From Lactobacillus sp. 0.1XD8-4 (GTDB lineage Bacteria > Bacillota > Bacilli > Lactobacillales > Lactobacillaceae): DNA of 41,288 nucleotides. Of this stretch, positions 21,143-29,135 are shown piece by piece. The notes under the pieces were generated by a model. It worked only from the letters and a program-made list of their open reading frames with translations. It ran no database searches and was not told the origin of the DNA. Both the position numbers and the translations under genes were made by a program. Each line of letters starts with the position of its first letter. The first letter of the stretch is position 1. Location of the stretch: the NCBI RefSeq assembly GCF_009663775.1, contig NZ_RDBR01000017.1, forward strand, positions 1 to 41,288, written 5' to 3'.

Positions 21143-22223
21143 TCCGTAATTGCTCCAACTTTTGCGTTTGATCAGCTACAATCAGTGCTTCAATAATCTC
21201 ATCTAAGTCGCCCGCCATAATCTTATCTAACTTATTTAGGGTTAAGCCGATTCGGTGATCAGTAACCCGATTTTGCGGATAATTATATGTCCGGATCCGT
21301 TCTGAACGGTCACCAGTACCAATGGCATCTTTTCGTTTTTGGTCATATGCACTCTGTTCTTGTTGTTGGTAGTAGTCATATACCCGTGACTTTAAGATTC
21401 GCATCGCCTTAGCACGGTTTTGTTGCTGAGATCGTTCATCTTGCATTGCGACCACAATTCCTGTTGGAAGGTGGGTCATCCGCACCGCTGAAGATGTCTT
21501 GTTAACGTGCTGTCCACCAGCACCACTTGAACGGTAGACATCAACACGAATGTCTTTCGGATCAATATCGACATCCACGTCTTCTGCTTCCGGCATCACA
21601 CCGACCGTGGCAGTAGATGTGTGAACCCGGCCAGCGGATTCAGTAACCGGAACACGCTGAACCCGATGAGCACCATTTTCAAACTTAAGCTTAGAGTAGA
21701 CCTTATCCCCGGTAATCATGAGGGCAATTTCCTTAAATCCACCGACCTCAGTCTCATTACGGTCAACAACTTCAACTTTCCATCCTTGTTTTTCTGCATA
21801 GTGGAGGTACATATTGTAAAGATCAGCCGCAAAAAGACTAGCTTCATCCCCACCAGCAGCACCACGAATTTCCATAATAATGTTCTTATCATCATTAGGA
21901 TCTTTAGGGATCAAGAGGATTTCAAGCTGCTTTTCTAGCTGCGCCTGTTCCTCTTTCGCTTCTGCTAGTTCTTCTTTAGTTAAGGCAACCAAGTCATCAT
22001 CATTAGTTTCTCGTAATAATTCTTCATCATCATTGACGGTTTGCGTAACTTTTTTATATTGATTATACTTTTCTACTGTTTCTCGCAAGCTTCCTTCTTC
22101 TTTGGAAAGCTTCATAAAACGCTGAGAATCAGCAATAACTTCAGGATCACTAATTAATTCATTTAATTCATCATATCGGTCAGCAACCGCTTGAAGCTTA
22201 TCGAAAATTTCTTCCATTTCCAT
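21135..22223 (-). CDS. prfA: Peptide chain release factor 1
   Basis: Recognises UAA and UAG in the ribosome and triggers peptide release. The 362-residue product has the codon-reading PVT tripeptide (192-194, in [13 protein letters not shown]) and the GGQ motif (236-238, in [17 protein letters not shown]). The N-terminus is the usual acidic coiled-coil domain. The first ATG is used, after AGGAGG. It lies 3 bases downstream of tdk. Confidence 0.98.
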   Translation of the reverse strand: MEMEEIFDKLQAVADRYDELNELISDPEVIADSQRFMKLSKEEGSLRETVEKYNQYKKVTQTVNDDEELLRETNDDDLVALTKEELAEAKEEQAQLEKQLEILLIPKDPNDDKNIIMEIRGAAGGDEASLFAADLYNMYLHYAEKQGWKVEVVDRNETEVGGFKEIALMITGDKVYSKLKFENGAHRVQRVPVTESAGRVHTSTATVGVMPEAEDVDVDIDPKDIRVDVYRSSGAGGQHVNKTSSAVRMTHLPTGIVVAMQDERSQQQNRAKAMRILKSRVYDYYQQQEQSAYDQKRKDAIGTGDRSERIRTYNYPQNRVTDHRIGLTLNKLDKIMAGDLDEIIEALIVADQTQKLEQLRNE

Positions 22224-22226
22224 TTT

Positions 22227-22817
22227 CTATTGTTCCTCCTGTTGTGGTTTTAGTTGGGGATGAAAATAGTGCTTTCGGCATACAGGGTAATATGATTCGT
22301 TGCCACCAATTTGGACCTGTTCACCCTCATATACTGGTTTGCCATTATGAATTCGCAAGTTCATTGTCGCTTTATGCGGGCAGAACCAACAAATTGTTTT
22401 CATTTCCTCAATCTTATCAGCATAAATTAGCAAGTACTTGGAACCTTCAAATAATTCATTGCGGAAATCATTCTTTAGGCCAAATGCCATTACTGGAATA
22501 TTTAGCTCATCAACAATTTTGATTAATTGTAAGACATGCTCCTTCTTTAAGAACTGGGCTTCATCAATCAATACACAATATACTTTATGGTCCATCTTAT
22601 TGACGTAATCATAGATATTCGTATCGTCCATTACTGGTTTGACTTTTCTTTCTAAACCAATTCGACTAGCAATCACTCCCTGGCCAGATCGATTGTCAAC
22701 ACCACTCGTCATCAATACAACAGGTTTCCCTTGCTCTTCATAATTATGAGCAACTTTTAAAATATCGATTGACTTACCGGAATTCATCGCGCCATATTTA
22801 AAGAATAGTTGTGCCAC
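22227..22817 (-). CDS. tdk: Thymidine kinase
   Basis: Phosphorylates thymidine to dTMP for salvage. It is a type II enzyme of 196 residues, with the P-loop GAMNSGKS (9-16), the DEAQF segment ([11 protein letters not shown]), the lasso/zinc cysteines in CWFCPHKA and YPVCRKHYF, and the catalytic Glu in that DEAQ. The start is GTG (22815-22817) with AAAGGAG upstream. It heads the tdk-prfA-prmC-sua5 transcript. Confidence 0.96.
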   Translation of the reverse strand: MAQLFFKYGAMNSGKSIDILKVAHNYEEQGKPVVLMTSGVDNRSGQGVIASRIGLERKVKPVMDDTNIYDYVNKMDHKVYCVLIDEAQFLKKEHVLQLIKIVDELNIPVMAFGLKNDFRNELFEGSKYLLIYADKIEEMKTICWFCPHKATMNLRIHNGKPVYEGEQVQIGGNESYYPVCRKHYFHPQLKPQQEEQ

Positions 22818-22852
22818 TACAATTGCTCCTTTTTGTTTGCATAGTACTCTTC

Positions 22853-22881
22853 ATTATATCCAAAAATTTGTGTCATTTAAA
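22853..22881 (-). promoter_or_regulatory. Promoter of the tdk operon
   Basis: Minus strand TATAAT (22853-22858), preceded after 17 bases by a weak -35, TTTAAA. It is divergent from the murT promoter about 30 bases away. Confidence 0.55.
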
Positions 22882-22909
22882 TAGTTCCACGTTGGAAGAA
22901 AACTATTTT

Positions 22910-22938
22910 TTTACAACAAAAGACTTAAAGCTTATAAT
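22910..22938 (+). promoter_or_regulatory. Promoter of the murT-gatD operon
   Basis: -35 TTTACA (22910-22915), 17-base spacer, -10 TATAAT (22933-22938). It implies a leader of about 105 bases with two small hairpins (ACCGTT...AACGGT near 22968-22993 and AATTGTA...TACAATT near 23010-23028). Confidence 0.75.
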
Positions 22939-23051
22939 AATTTCATCTTAATAACTTTCTTTTTATCACCGTTAAGCTTAAAATTAAACGGTAAAATTTA
23001 AACATCAAAATTGTAGCATTTACAATTAACATGAAAGGAATGCACTCATTC

Positions 23052-24389
23052 ATGACAGTTCGAAGTTCATTTGCCGAATTTGCCGGGCGGTCAAGCTATT
23101 GGTTTCTCCATACATTTATAAATGGCGGAAGCTCTCTGCCAGGAAAACTAACACTAAAGCTTGATCCCAACATTCTGCAAGCCTTTAGCAAAAAATACGA
23201 CCTTGTAATTATAACTGGGACCAATGGAAAGACACTTACTACCGCTTTGAGTGTCCGCGTCCTCCGCGAGAAATACGATCAAGTACTTACAAACCCAACT
23301 GGCTCTAACATGGAACAAGGAATTGTAACCACTTTTATCACCGCGCCCCGCCCAAAGAAAAAAGGATTAGCTGTTCTTGAAGTCGATGAAGCAAATGTAG
23401 TAAAAGTATGCCAATACATTACCCCAATTGCTTTTGTGTTTACTAATATTTTCCGTGACCAAATGGACCGCTACGGCGAGATTTACACAACTTACGATAA
23501 AATCTTAAAGGGGGTTAAGTTAGCACCACAAGCCACAATTATCGCAAATGGCGATGAACAACTATTTAACAGCAAAGATTTACCAAACCCTGTTATTTAC
23601 TATGGTTTTAATCATGAAGAAAAAGAGCCGTTTAATGCCCCAGCTAACACTGACGGTCTTCTTTGTCCTAAATGTCAACACATTTTAAAATATCGAATGC
23701 GGACTTATGCTGGTCTTGGTAATTATTTCTGCCCTAACTGTGGATTCCACCGCCCAGCCTTAACCTATGCCGTAACTAAAATTGATAAGCTTACGCCCAC
23801 GCATTCAACTTTTGAGATCGATGGTCAAAAATATACTATCGGAATTGGGGGGCTATACAATATTTACAATGCACTAGCTGCTTACTCGCTTGGCCGCTTT
23901 CTCGGTGTTAGTCAAGAACAAATCAAAGATGCTTTTGAATCCGATGAGCGGGTCTTTGGCCGACAAGAAGTTATTAATGTCGATGGGAAACAAGTAACCC
24001 TCATTCTCGTTAAAAATCCAGTTGGTCTTAACCAAGTTCTTGATATGATTGAAACCGATGATAAACCATTTAGTTTTGCTTTCTTATTAAATGCTAATTA
24101 TGCCGATGGGATTGATACGAGTTGGATTTGGGATGGTGATTTTGAAAAACTTACCCAACACCAAATTCCACAATATATGACTGGTGGAGAACGCTATAAA
24201 GATATCACCACCCGCTTAACCATGGCCGGTATAAAGGAAATGTGGCATGAACCAGACCTTACCCAAGTGATTGATAAAATCAAAGATATGCCAACAGAGC
24301 ATGTATATATTCTTGCTACCTACACTGCCGTCCTACAACTACGGAAGCAGTTAGCAGACAAGGGATACATCAAAGGAGGAATGGACTAA
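23052..24389 (+). CDS. murT: Lipid II isoglutaminyl synthase, MurT subunit
   Basis: With GatD, amidates the alpha-carboxyl of D-Glu in lipid II to D-isoglutamine. It is a Mur-ligase-fold protein of 445 residues with the ATP loop GTNGKT (56-61), the NIFRDQMDRYGE segment and a zinc ribbon (Cys205, Cys208, Cys227, Cys230), all typical of MurT. I start at ATG 23052 (MTVRSSFAEF) because GAAAGGA lies 12-13 bases upstream; an ATG at 23031 has no site and would read through it. The stop overlaps the gatD start. Confidence 0.95.
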   Translation: MTVRSSFAEFAGRSSYWFLHTFINGGSSLPGKLTLKLDPNILQAFSKKYDLVIITGTNGKTLTTALSVRVLREKYDQVLTNPTGSNMEQGIVTTFITAPRPKKKGLAVLEVDEANVVKVCQYITPIAFVFTNIFRDQMDRYGEIYTTYDKILKGVKLAPQATIIANGDEQLFNSKDLPNPVIYYGFNHEEKEPFNAPANTDGLLCPKCQHILKYRMRTYAGLGNYFCPNCGFHRPALTYAVTKIDKLTPTHSTFEIDGQKYTIGIGGLYNIYNALAAYSLGRFLGVSQEQIKDAFESDERVFGRQEVINVDGKQVTLILVKNPVGLNQVLDMIETDDKPFSFAFLLNANYADGIDTSWIWDGDFEKLTQHQIPQYMTGGERYKDITTRLTMAGIKEMWHEPDLTQVIDKIKDMPTEHVYILATYTAVLQLRKQLADKGYIKGGMD

Positions 24390-25096
24390 TGACAGCTTAT
24401 CATTTACACCTTGCTCATCTGTATGGTGATCTTTTAAATACTTATAGCGATGTTGGTAATATCATTGCCTTACAATATTATGCTAAACAAATGGATGCTG
24501 ATATTGATGTCAAAGTTATTAGCATTGATGATGACTTTAATCCTGATGATTTTGACTTAGCACTCTTTGGTGGCGGACAGGATTATGAACAATTAGTTGT
24601 TTCAAAAGACCTCCCCAACAAACATGACGCGATTGACAAGTTTATCAATGAAGGCAAGCCGCTTTTAGCCATATGCGGTGGCTATCAATTACTCGGCCAT
24701 TATTATATCGGTGCTAATGGTGAAAAGATTCCTGGTCTAGGGATCCTTGACCATTATACTTTAAGCCAAGATAATCATCGCTTCATCGGGGACATTACAA
24801 TAAAAAATGAAGATAGCGGTCAAGAATATCATGGCTTTGAAAACCATAACGGTCGAACATTTATCGGAAAAGGAGAACGTCCCCTCGGAAAAGTCATTTC
24901 TGGAAACGGTAATAATGGTGAAGATCAAACCGAAGGGGCAATCTATAAAAATACTTACTGTTCATATTTCCACGGACCAATCTTAACGCGTAATGGTGAA
25001 ATTGCTAAAAAAATTCTTCTCGCCGCTCTTGAATATAAGTACCCTAGTGCCGATCTCAGCAGCCAAAAAGCGCTTAAAATCGAGCCGACATTTTAG
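24389..25096 (+). CDS. gatD: Lipid II isoglutaminyl synthase, GatD glutaminase subunit
   Basis: Class I glutamine amidotransferase-like subunit that supplies ammonia to MurT. The 235-residue product has the nucleophile Cys96 in LAICGGYQLLG and the catalytic His195 in YFHGPILTRNG; FGGGQDYEQ (about 60-68) is also typical. Its ATG overlaps the murT stop (TAATG), indicating coupled synthesis of the two subunits. Confidence 0.96.
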   Translation: MTAYHLHLAHLYGDLLNTYSDVGNIIALQYYAKQMDADIDVKVISIDDDFNPDDFDLALFGGGQDYEQLVVSKDLPNKHDAIDKFINEGKPLLAICGGYQLLGHYYIGANGEKIPGLGILDHYTLSQDNHRFIGDITIKNEDSGQEYHGFENHNGRTFIGKGERPLGKVISGNGNNGEDQTEGAIYKNTYCSYFHGPILTRNGEIAKKILLAALEYKYPSADLSSQKALKIEPTF

Positions 25097-25111
25097 TTAA
25101 GGTGACAAATA

Positions 25112-25411
25112 TTGGATCAAACAATAACATTCGTATTTACTATTATCTTTTTATTAGAAAGCTTCTGGGAAGTCCGTCTTTTTTCCCAGTTACAACTATT
25201 AGCTACCCAAAAACCTGCCAACATACCGCCAAGATTTGTAAAAGTTATGCGTCTTGAGCGCCGGTGGAATTGGATGTCATGGATTCTAATCATTTTGCTT
25301 TTTCTTACCTCATCTCGTTTTACAATCCTATTAGTAAGCTTGATTACATTAATTGAAACCTACGTTGTCTGGCGGATGGATAATATGAAAAGTAATATGA
25401 TCGGTGAATAA
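25112..25411 (+). CDS. Small membrane protein, third gene of the murT operon
   Basis: A 99-residue protein I do not recognise. It has an N-terminal hydrophobic segment (about 5-22, containing an internal Glu), a basic central stretch (PPRFVKVMRLERRWNW) and a second hydrophobic segment (about 56-85). It starts at TTG (25112-25114) with AAGGTG 7 bases upstream, 15 bases after gatD, so it is cotranscribed. The position suggests an accessory role at the membrane in lipid II amidation; that is inference from context only. Confidence 0.75.
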   Translation: MDQTITFVFTIIFLLESFWEVRLFSQLQLLATQKPANIPPRFVKVMRLERRWNWMSWILIILLFLTSSRFTILLVSLITLIETYVVWRMDNMKSNMIGE

Positions 25412-25444
25412 ACAAAAATAGCAGACCCCCCTTTAAGAGTCTGC
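25411..25444 (-). terminator. Hairpin acting as terminator for the arc operon
   Basis: GCAGAC/GTCTGC stem (25421-25444). Only the minus strand has a T-rich tail (the A-rich bases 25411-25420), so it should stop transcripts coming from the arc side, just past the convergent gene's end. Confidence 0.55.
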
Positions 25445-25473
25445 CTGTTAATAAATTGAAAAGAATATAACGA

Positions 25474-25518
25474 GGTCTCTAGCGTTTGGCTTTTCCGAAC
25501 ACTAGAGACCTTTATTAT
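25474..25518 (+). terminator. Terminator of the murT-gatD operon (37-nt hairpin family, copy 1)
   Basis: A 37-base hairpin, GGTCTCTAG...CTAGAGACC (25474-25510), with 15 of 16 pairs, loop of about five and TTTATTATTTT after it on the plus strand. A near-identical hairpin with compensating changes ends the lipoprotein gene at 32408-32444. Confidence 0.85.
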
Positions 25519-25543
25519 TTTAAACTACAAAATGTTACCACGC

Positions 25544-25602
25544 AGTAGCTGGATAGCAGTTCAAACACTAAAAAGCAATTAACCATTTGCCCACCCTAGC
25601 CA
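25544..25602 (-). repeat. Degenerate intergenic repeat, copy A
   Basis: Read on the minus strand it contains TGGCTAGGGTGGGCAAATGG, then GTTTGAAC and an AGCTACT end. The same elements in the same order occur at 37172-37226 (16 of 20 bases identical in the first block). Neither copy is coding with confidence. No other gene lies between 25412 and 25667. Confidence 0.5.
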
Positions 25603-25667
25603 GTTGTGCGGAGATGAGACTACGAACTAAACCAGCTCGTTCTGGCCTACAACTCGCTCATTGTTGT

Positions 25668-27074
25668 TTAAAAACTTATTTTCCCGTTAACAATCAAAAT
25701 TAGTGCAACAACGCCGGCAAGGGCAATGATAACCGCCAATCCCTTTTCTTTCTTCGTCATCTTATTTGGCGCACTAGCAAAAAGCGGAATGCCAAGAGCG
25801 AAGATAATTGCACTAGCAAAGACATATTCAAGGCCAGAAGCAATTAACATATATATTGCGTAAAGGGATGCCAGAAAAGCAATAACCTTAAATCCTAACC
25901 CCAATTTTTCATTAAAGGCGAGCTTCAATCCATATAAGGCAGATAACAAATAGGCAACTAATGTCATTGTTGCAGCTAAGGTATAGGCAATCGTATAAGC
26001 GGTTTGTAGTTGCGGTAGTAACAGCACCAAGAGGCAGATTTGCATAATTAACGTATAAACAATTAACGCAAATCCTGGAACATTATGTTTGTTAACAAGT
26101 CTAAACGGCCGTGGCATATCCTTATCATAACTTGTTACGTACGCAATCTCTGGTCCAATCATAAACCAGCTTAACAATGCTCCTAGTAGGGAAATTAGCA
26201 ACCCTACTTTGATAATTAAACTCCCGATAGTACCTAATGCTGTATGATTAAGTGCTGCAGCCAGCGGTACAGATGCTTGACTTAGTTCTTTGGCCGGTAA
26301 AATCCCCATCGGCAAGATAGAAATTGAAATATAAAGAACTAAAACAATCACAAAACTAATAACTGTAGCTTTACCAACGTCTTTTGCCTGTTTGGCCCGT
26401 CGCGACATCGAAACTGCTGCTTCAATGCCGACAAAGCACCACACAATTGTACTCATTGCACCGCTTATTTGTTCACCCAATGATACTTGCTGGTGATTAA
26501 CTGCTAATATACTTGACCAATCTGGAACATCAAAAATATGTGGCTGAAAGTCAAAAATCCCTACTATTACCACTAATACTAGTGGCAAGATCTTAAGAAT
26601 TGTAATAACCGCGTTCAAAATACTTGCTTCGCGAACACCAAACCATGTAATAGCGGTATATCCCCACAATATAATTGAGCCACCAATAAAACACCACAAT
26701 GGCGAGAGTTGGTGCGTCCCTAGCATGCTATTCAACGTCTTGAAGAAGAGCGAGATAAAGGCAATATTGCCAAAAACCGCTCCCATCCAATAACCCCAAA
26801 AGGAATTAAAACCTACGTAATTGCCAAATCCTTCTCTTGCATAGGTATAAATCCCGCCATTCATCTCTGGCTTAATAATTGCAAGCTTATAGAAAACCAA
26901 TACCAACATCAAAATCCCGAATCCACCAATCAACCACGCAATTAATGATGCTAGTGGATTTGCTTTCAAAATCAAATCGGTCGGGCTATTAAAAATCCCG
27001 CCACCAATAATCGTCCCAACAATTAAGGTGATTAAGAGGAAGAGATTCAATTTCTTTTCCTTCACCTTAATCAC
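25668..27074 (-). CDS. arcD: APC-family basic amino acid antiporter (ArcD-like, second copy)
   Basis: A 468-residue transporter with about 12-13 membrane helices. The N-terminal signature LNLFLLITLIVGTIIGGGIFNSP, the GGIYTYAREGFGNYVGFNSFWGYW segment and FVGIEAAVSMSRRAKQAKDVGKAT are those of the arginine/ornithine and related antiporters of the APC superfamily. It follows the other ArcD by 48 bases and is last in the argR-arcD-arcD run. Exchange of arginine for ornithine or citrulline is the likely role; the exact counter-substrate cannot be read from sequence, and a different amino acid is possible. Confidence 0.87.
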   Translation of the reverse strand: MIKVKEKKLNLFLLITLIVGTIIGGGIFNSPTDLILKANPLASLIAWLIGGFGILMLVLVFYKLAIIKPEMNGGIYTYAREGFGNYVGFNSFWGYWMGAVFGNIAFISLFFKTLNSMLGTHQLSPLWCFIGGSIILWGYTAITWFGVREASILNAVITILKILPLVLVVIVGIFDFQPHIFDVPDWSSILAVNHQQVSLGEQISGAMSTIVWCFVGIEAAVSMSRRAKQAKDVGKATVISFVIVLVLYISISILPMGILPAKELSQASVPLAAALNHTALGTIGSLIIKVGLLISLLGALLSWFMIGPEIAYVTSYDKDMPRPFRLVNKHNVPGFALIVYTLIMQICLLVLLLPQLQTAYTIAYTLAATMTLVAYLLSALYGLKLAFNEKLGLGFKVIAFLASLYAIYMLIASGLEYVFASAIIFALGIPLFASAPNKMTKKEKGLAVIIALAGVVALILIVNGKISF

Positions 27075-27122
27075 CTCACTTATAAATATTCTTAAAATGC
27101 GGAATAATTATACATTATTTAC

Positions 27123-28544
27123 TTAGCTAATAGCAATAGTTCCATTAGCAACTAACCAAATTGTAACAACACTTAAGATTAAAATCAATGCCATTGTCCA
27201 TTTTTCAGCAGTTGTAACTTTCCGTTCATTTTCTTTACATGCTAAGTAGTAAATGTAGAATCCTGGAATAAAACTAATCGATACCAACAAAACTTCTTGC
27301 CAGCCTGCTAAAAACATGCAGGCAAACATAAATGCAGCTGAGAGCAAACCAATCGTGAATTGACCCCATTCTTGATGTGCAGAACTGTATTTCATTTGGT
27401 AAAGTCCAACAAATAAGTATGAAAATAAAATTGCTGCACTACATAAGGAATATGCAAATTCATAGGCTTTATCAGTGAAAAGCAATGAGAACAAGAAGAT
27501 TGTTTGAAGAACCGCTGTAATCATTAAGGAAGCAGTTGGCGCCTTTTTAGCGTTAACCTTTCCCCAAATCTTTGGCATGGCCTTATCATCAGCAACTAAC
27601 ATGGTGGTTTCCGCTGGTAGCATTGTCCATGATAACCAGGAAACAATAGTTGAAATAATCAAACCAACATTAATTAAAACTGATCCCCAATTACCAACAG
27701 TTGCTTGCAGAACATGCCCAATTGCAGGCTGTCCCATTCCGGCTAATTCAGCTCGGGTTAATGCTCCGTAAGGTAAAATGGAAATTAAAACATAAATAAC
27801 AACTAAGATACCAAAACTAATAAGGGATGCTTCACGCGCAGCCGTTAATGATTTTGCACGGCTAGCCATAACAGACGCACCTTCGACACCGATGAATACC
27901 CAAATCAATGTCATTAGGGTACCTTTCATTTGTTCCCAAACAGAACCAGTCGTCGTTCCTTTAGATGCATTGTCAGCAACCCGACCCCAGAAGTCAGCAG
28001 TAAACATCCCGGCCTTAAAGCAAACTACCATCATGATAATGAAAATAACTAATGGTAAAACCTTGCAGATAGTACCGATCATATTAACGAATGATGCACT
28101 TTCAACCCCATTATTAACAAGAATTGTCAGCAACCAGCAAAAAATAATCGCCACGATAATCGATGGAAGGTTTTGACCCCCTTTGAACGTGGGGAAAAAG
28201 GTTCCAATTGAACTCATTAACATCGTAGCAAATGCAATGTTCCCTAACCATGCGGAGAGCCAATAAGACCAGCCAGAGATAAATTCACCAAGCGGTCCAA
28301 ATCCAGCCCCTGCGTACGAAAAGATTCCTGAAGTAAGATCAGGGCGCTTTTCTGACAAGTTATTTAACGAAAGAACAAGCATCAAAAAGCCAATTCCCAC
28401 AAAAACCCACGCCAACAATGCAGGACCAGGGGCCGCTGCCGCAGCTACATCACTAGTAATACCGAATATTCCAGTACCGATACAGGAACTAACAATTAGC
28501 GCTATTAATTCGCCTTTACCGATACCTTTCTTTTGTTCCTCCAT
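27123..28544 (-). CDS. arcD: Arginine/ornithine antiporter (ArcD-like, first copy)
   Basis: A 473-residue APC-superfamily transporter with about 12-13 membrane helices, starting MEEQKKGIGKGELIALIVSSCIGTGIFGI. The segments SGIFSYAGAGFGPLGEFISGWSYWLSAWLGN and FIGVEGASVMASRAKSLTAAREASLIS parallel the downstream paralogue, but overall divergence is high, suggesting an old duplication with distinct specificity. AGGAGG precedes the ATG. It lies 21 bases after argR and 1.9 kb from arcA, supporting arginine import coupled to product export. Confidence 0.9.
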   Translation of the reverse strand: MEEQKKGIGKGELIALIVSSCIGTGIFGITSDVAAAAAPGPALLAWVFVGIGFLMLVLSLNNLSEKRPDLTSGIFSYAGAGFGPLGEFISGWSYWLSAWLGNIAFATMLMSSIGTFFPTFKGGQNLPSIIVAIIFCWLLTILVNNGVESASFVNMIGTICKVLPLVIFIIMMVVCFKAGMFTADFWGRVADNASKGTTTGSVWEQMKGTLMTLIWVFIGVEGASVMASRAKSLTAAREASLISFGILVVIYVLISILPYGALTRAELAGMGQPAIGHVLQATVGNWGSVLINVGLIISTIVSWLSWTMLPAETTMLVADDKAMPKIWGKVNAKKAPTASLMITAVLQTIFLFSLLFTDKAYEFAYSLCSAAILFSYLFVGLYQMKYSSAHQEWGQFTIGLLSAAFMFACMFLAGWQEVLLVSISFIPGFYIYYLACKENERKVTTAEKWTMALILILSVVTIWLVANGTIAIS

Positions 28545-28565
28545 AAAGATTTCCTCCTATGCGTT

Positions 28566-29027
28566 TTAAGAATGCATGTGTTGAATGATTAAGTCATAGA
28601 CCATTTTAGCATCATCATTGTTTTTGCTAATGATAATTAAGGTGTCATTGCCGGCAAGAGTTCCCACAACCTCAGGAATATCAAGCTCATCAAACATCCC
28701 CGCTAAAATTGTCGCATAGCTAGAATTAAGTGCTGTCTTAATAACATTCATAAATTGGACGGTTTCAATTGTTCGCACATTATCATGAATGCCTTGGTAT
28801 AACCGCTCAAAGCTATGTTCTGGCGTGACATGCAACTGAACATAGTGGGTATGACCATCGCCATCATTGGCTTTCACAATATTTAATGCATGAATATCAC
28901 GAGAAATCGTCGCTTGCGTTGTCTCAAATCCAGCATTTGATAACAATTTAAGCAGTTCGTCCTGTGTTTCAATTTTGCGGTCATTAACGACCTGCTCAAT
29001 AAATTTTCTTCTTGCCTTTCGATCCAT
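28566..29027 (-). CDS. argR: Arginine repressor family regulator
   Basis: Hexameric ArgR/AhrC-type DNA-binding regulator of 153 residues: N-terminal winged helix (TQDELLKLLSNAGFETTQATISRDI, about 21-45) and C-terminal oligomerisation and ligand domain. The effector-site motif is usually GDD; here it reads GTLAGNDTLIIISK with Asn127-Asp128. The first acidic residue, which contacts the arginine guanidinium in classical repressors, is thus replaced. It is placed between arcA and two transporter genes, so it is likely a local regulator of arginine catabolism, as activator or repressor. Confidence 0.95.
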   Translation of the reverse strand: MDRKARRKFIEQVVNDRKIETQDELLKLLSNAGFETTQATISRDIHALNIVKANDGDGHTHYVQLHVTPEHSFERLYQGIHDNVRTIETVQFMNVIKTALNSSYATILAGMFDELDIPEVVGTLAGNDTLIIISKNNDDAKMVYDLIIQHMHS

Positions 29028-29074
29028 TCGTGTTCCCTTCTTATCAAATTAATTACACTAAAATGATACAAGAA

Positions 29075-29127
29075 AAAGCAGCAAAATTATACCCTTTCTA
29101 TTCGCTCAGATAAATTTGCTGCTTTTG
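29075..29127 (-). terminator. Terminator of arcA, overlapping a possible argR -10
   Basis: Minus strand stem GCAGCAAA...TTTGCTGC enclosing about 30 bases, followed by TTTTTC. The loop side contains GGGTATAATTT, a good -10 candidate for argR with only a weak -35. So arcA can be monocistronic and argR-arcD-arcD separate. Confidence 0.65.
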
Positions 29128-29135
29128 TTAATTTG

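Noticed and set aside
27892-28176. Plus-strand open frame within the arcD gene
   Set aside because: Shadow of a membrane-protein gene on the other strand.
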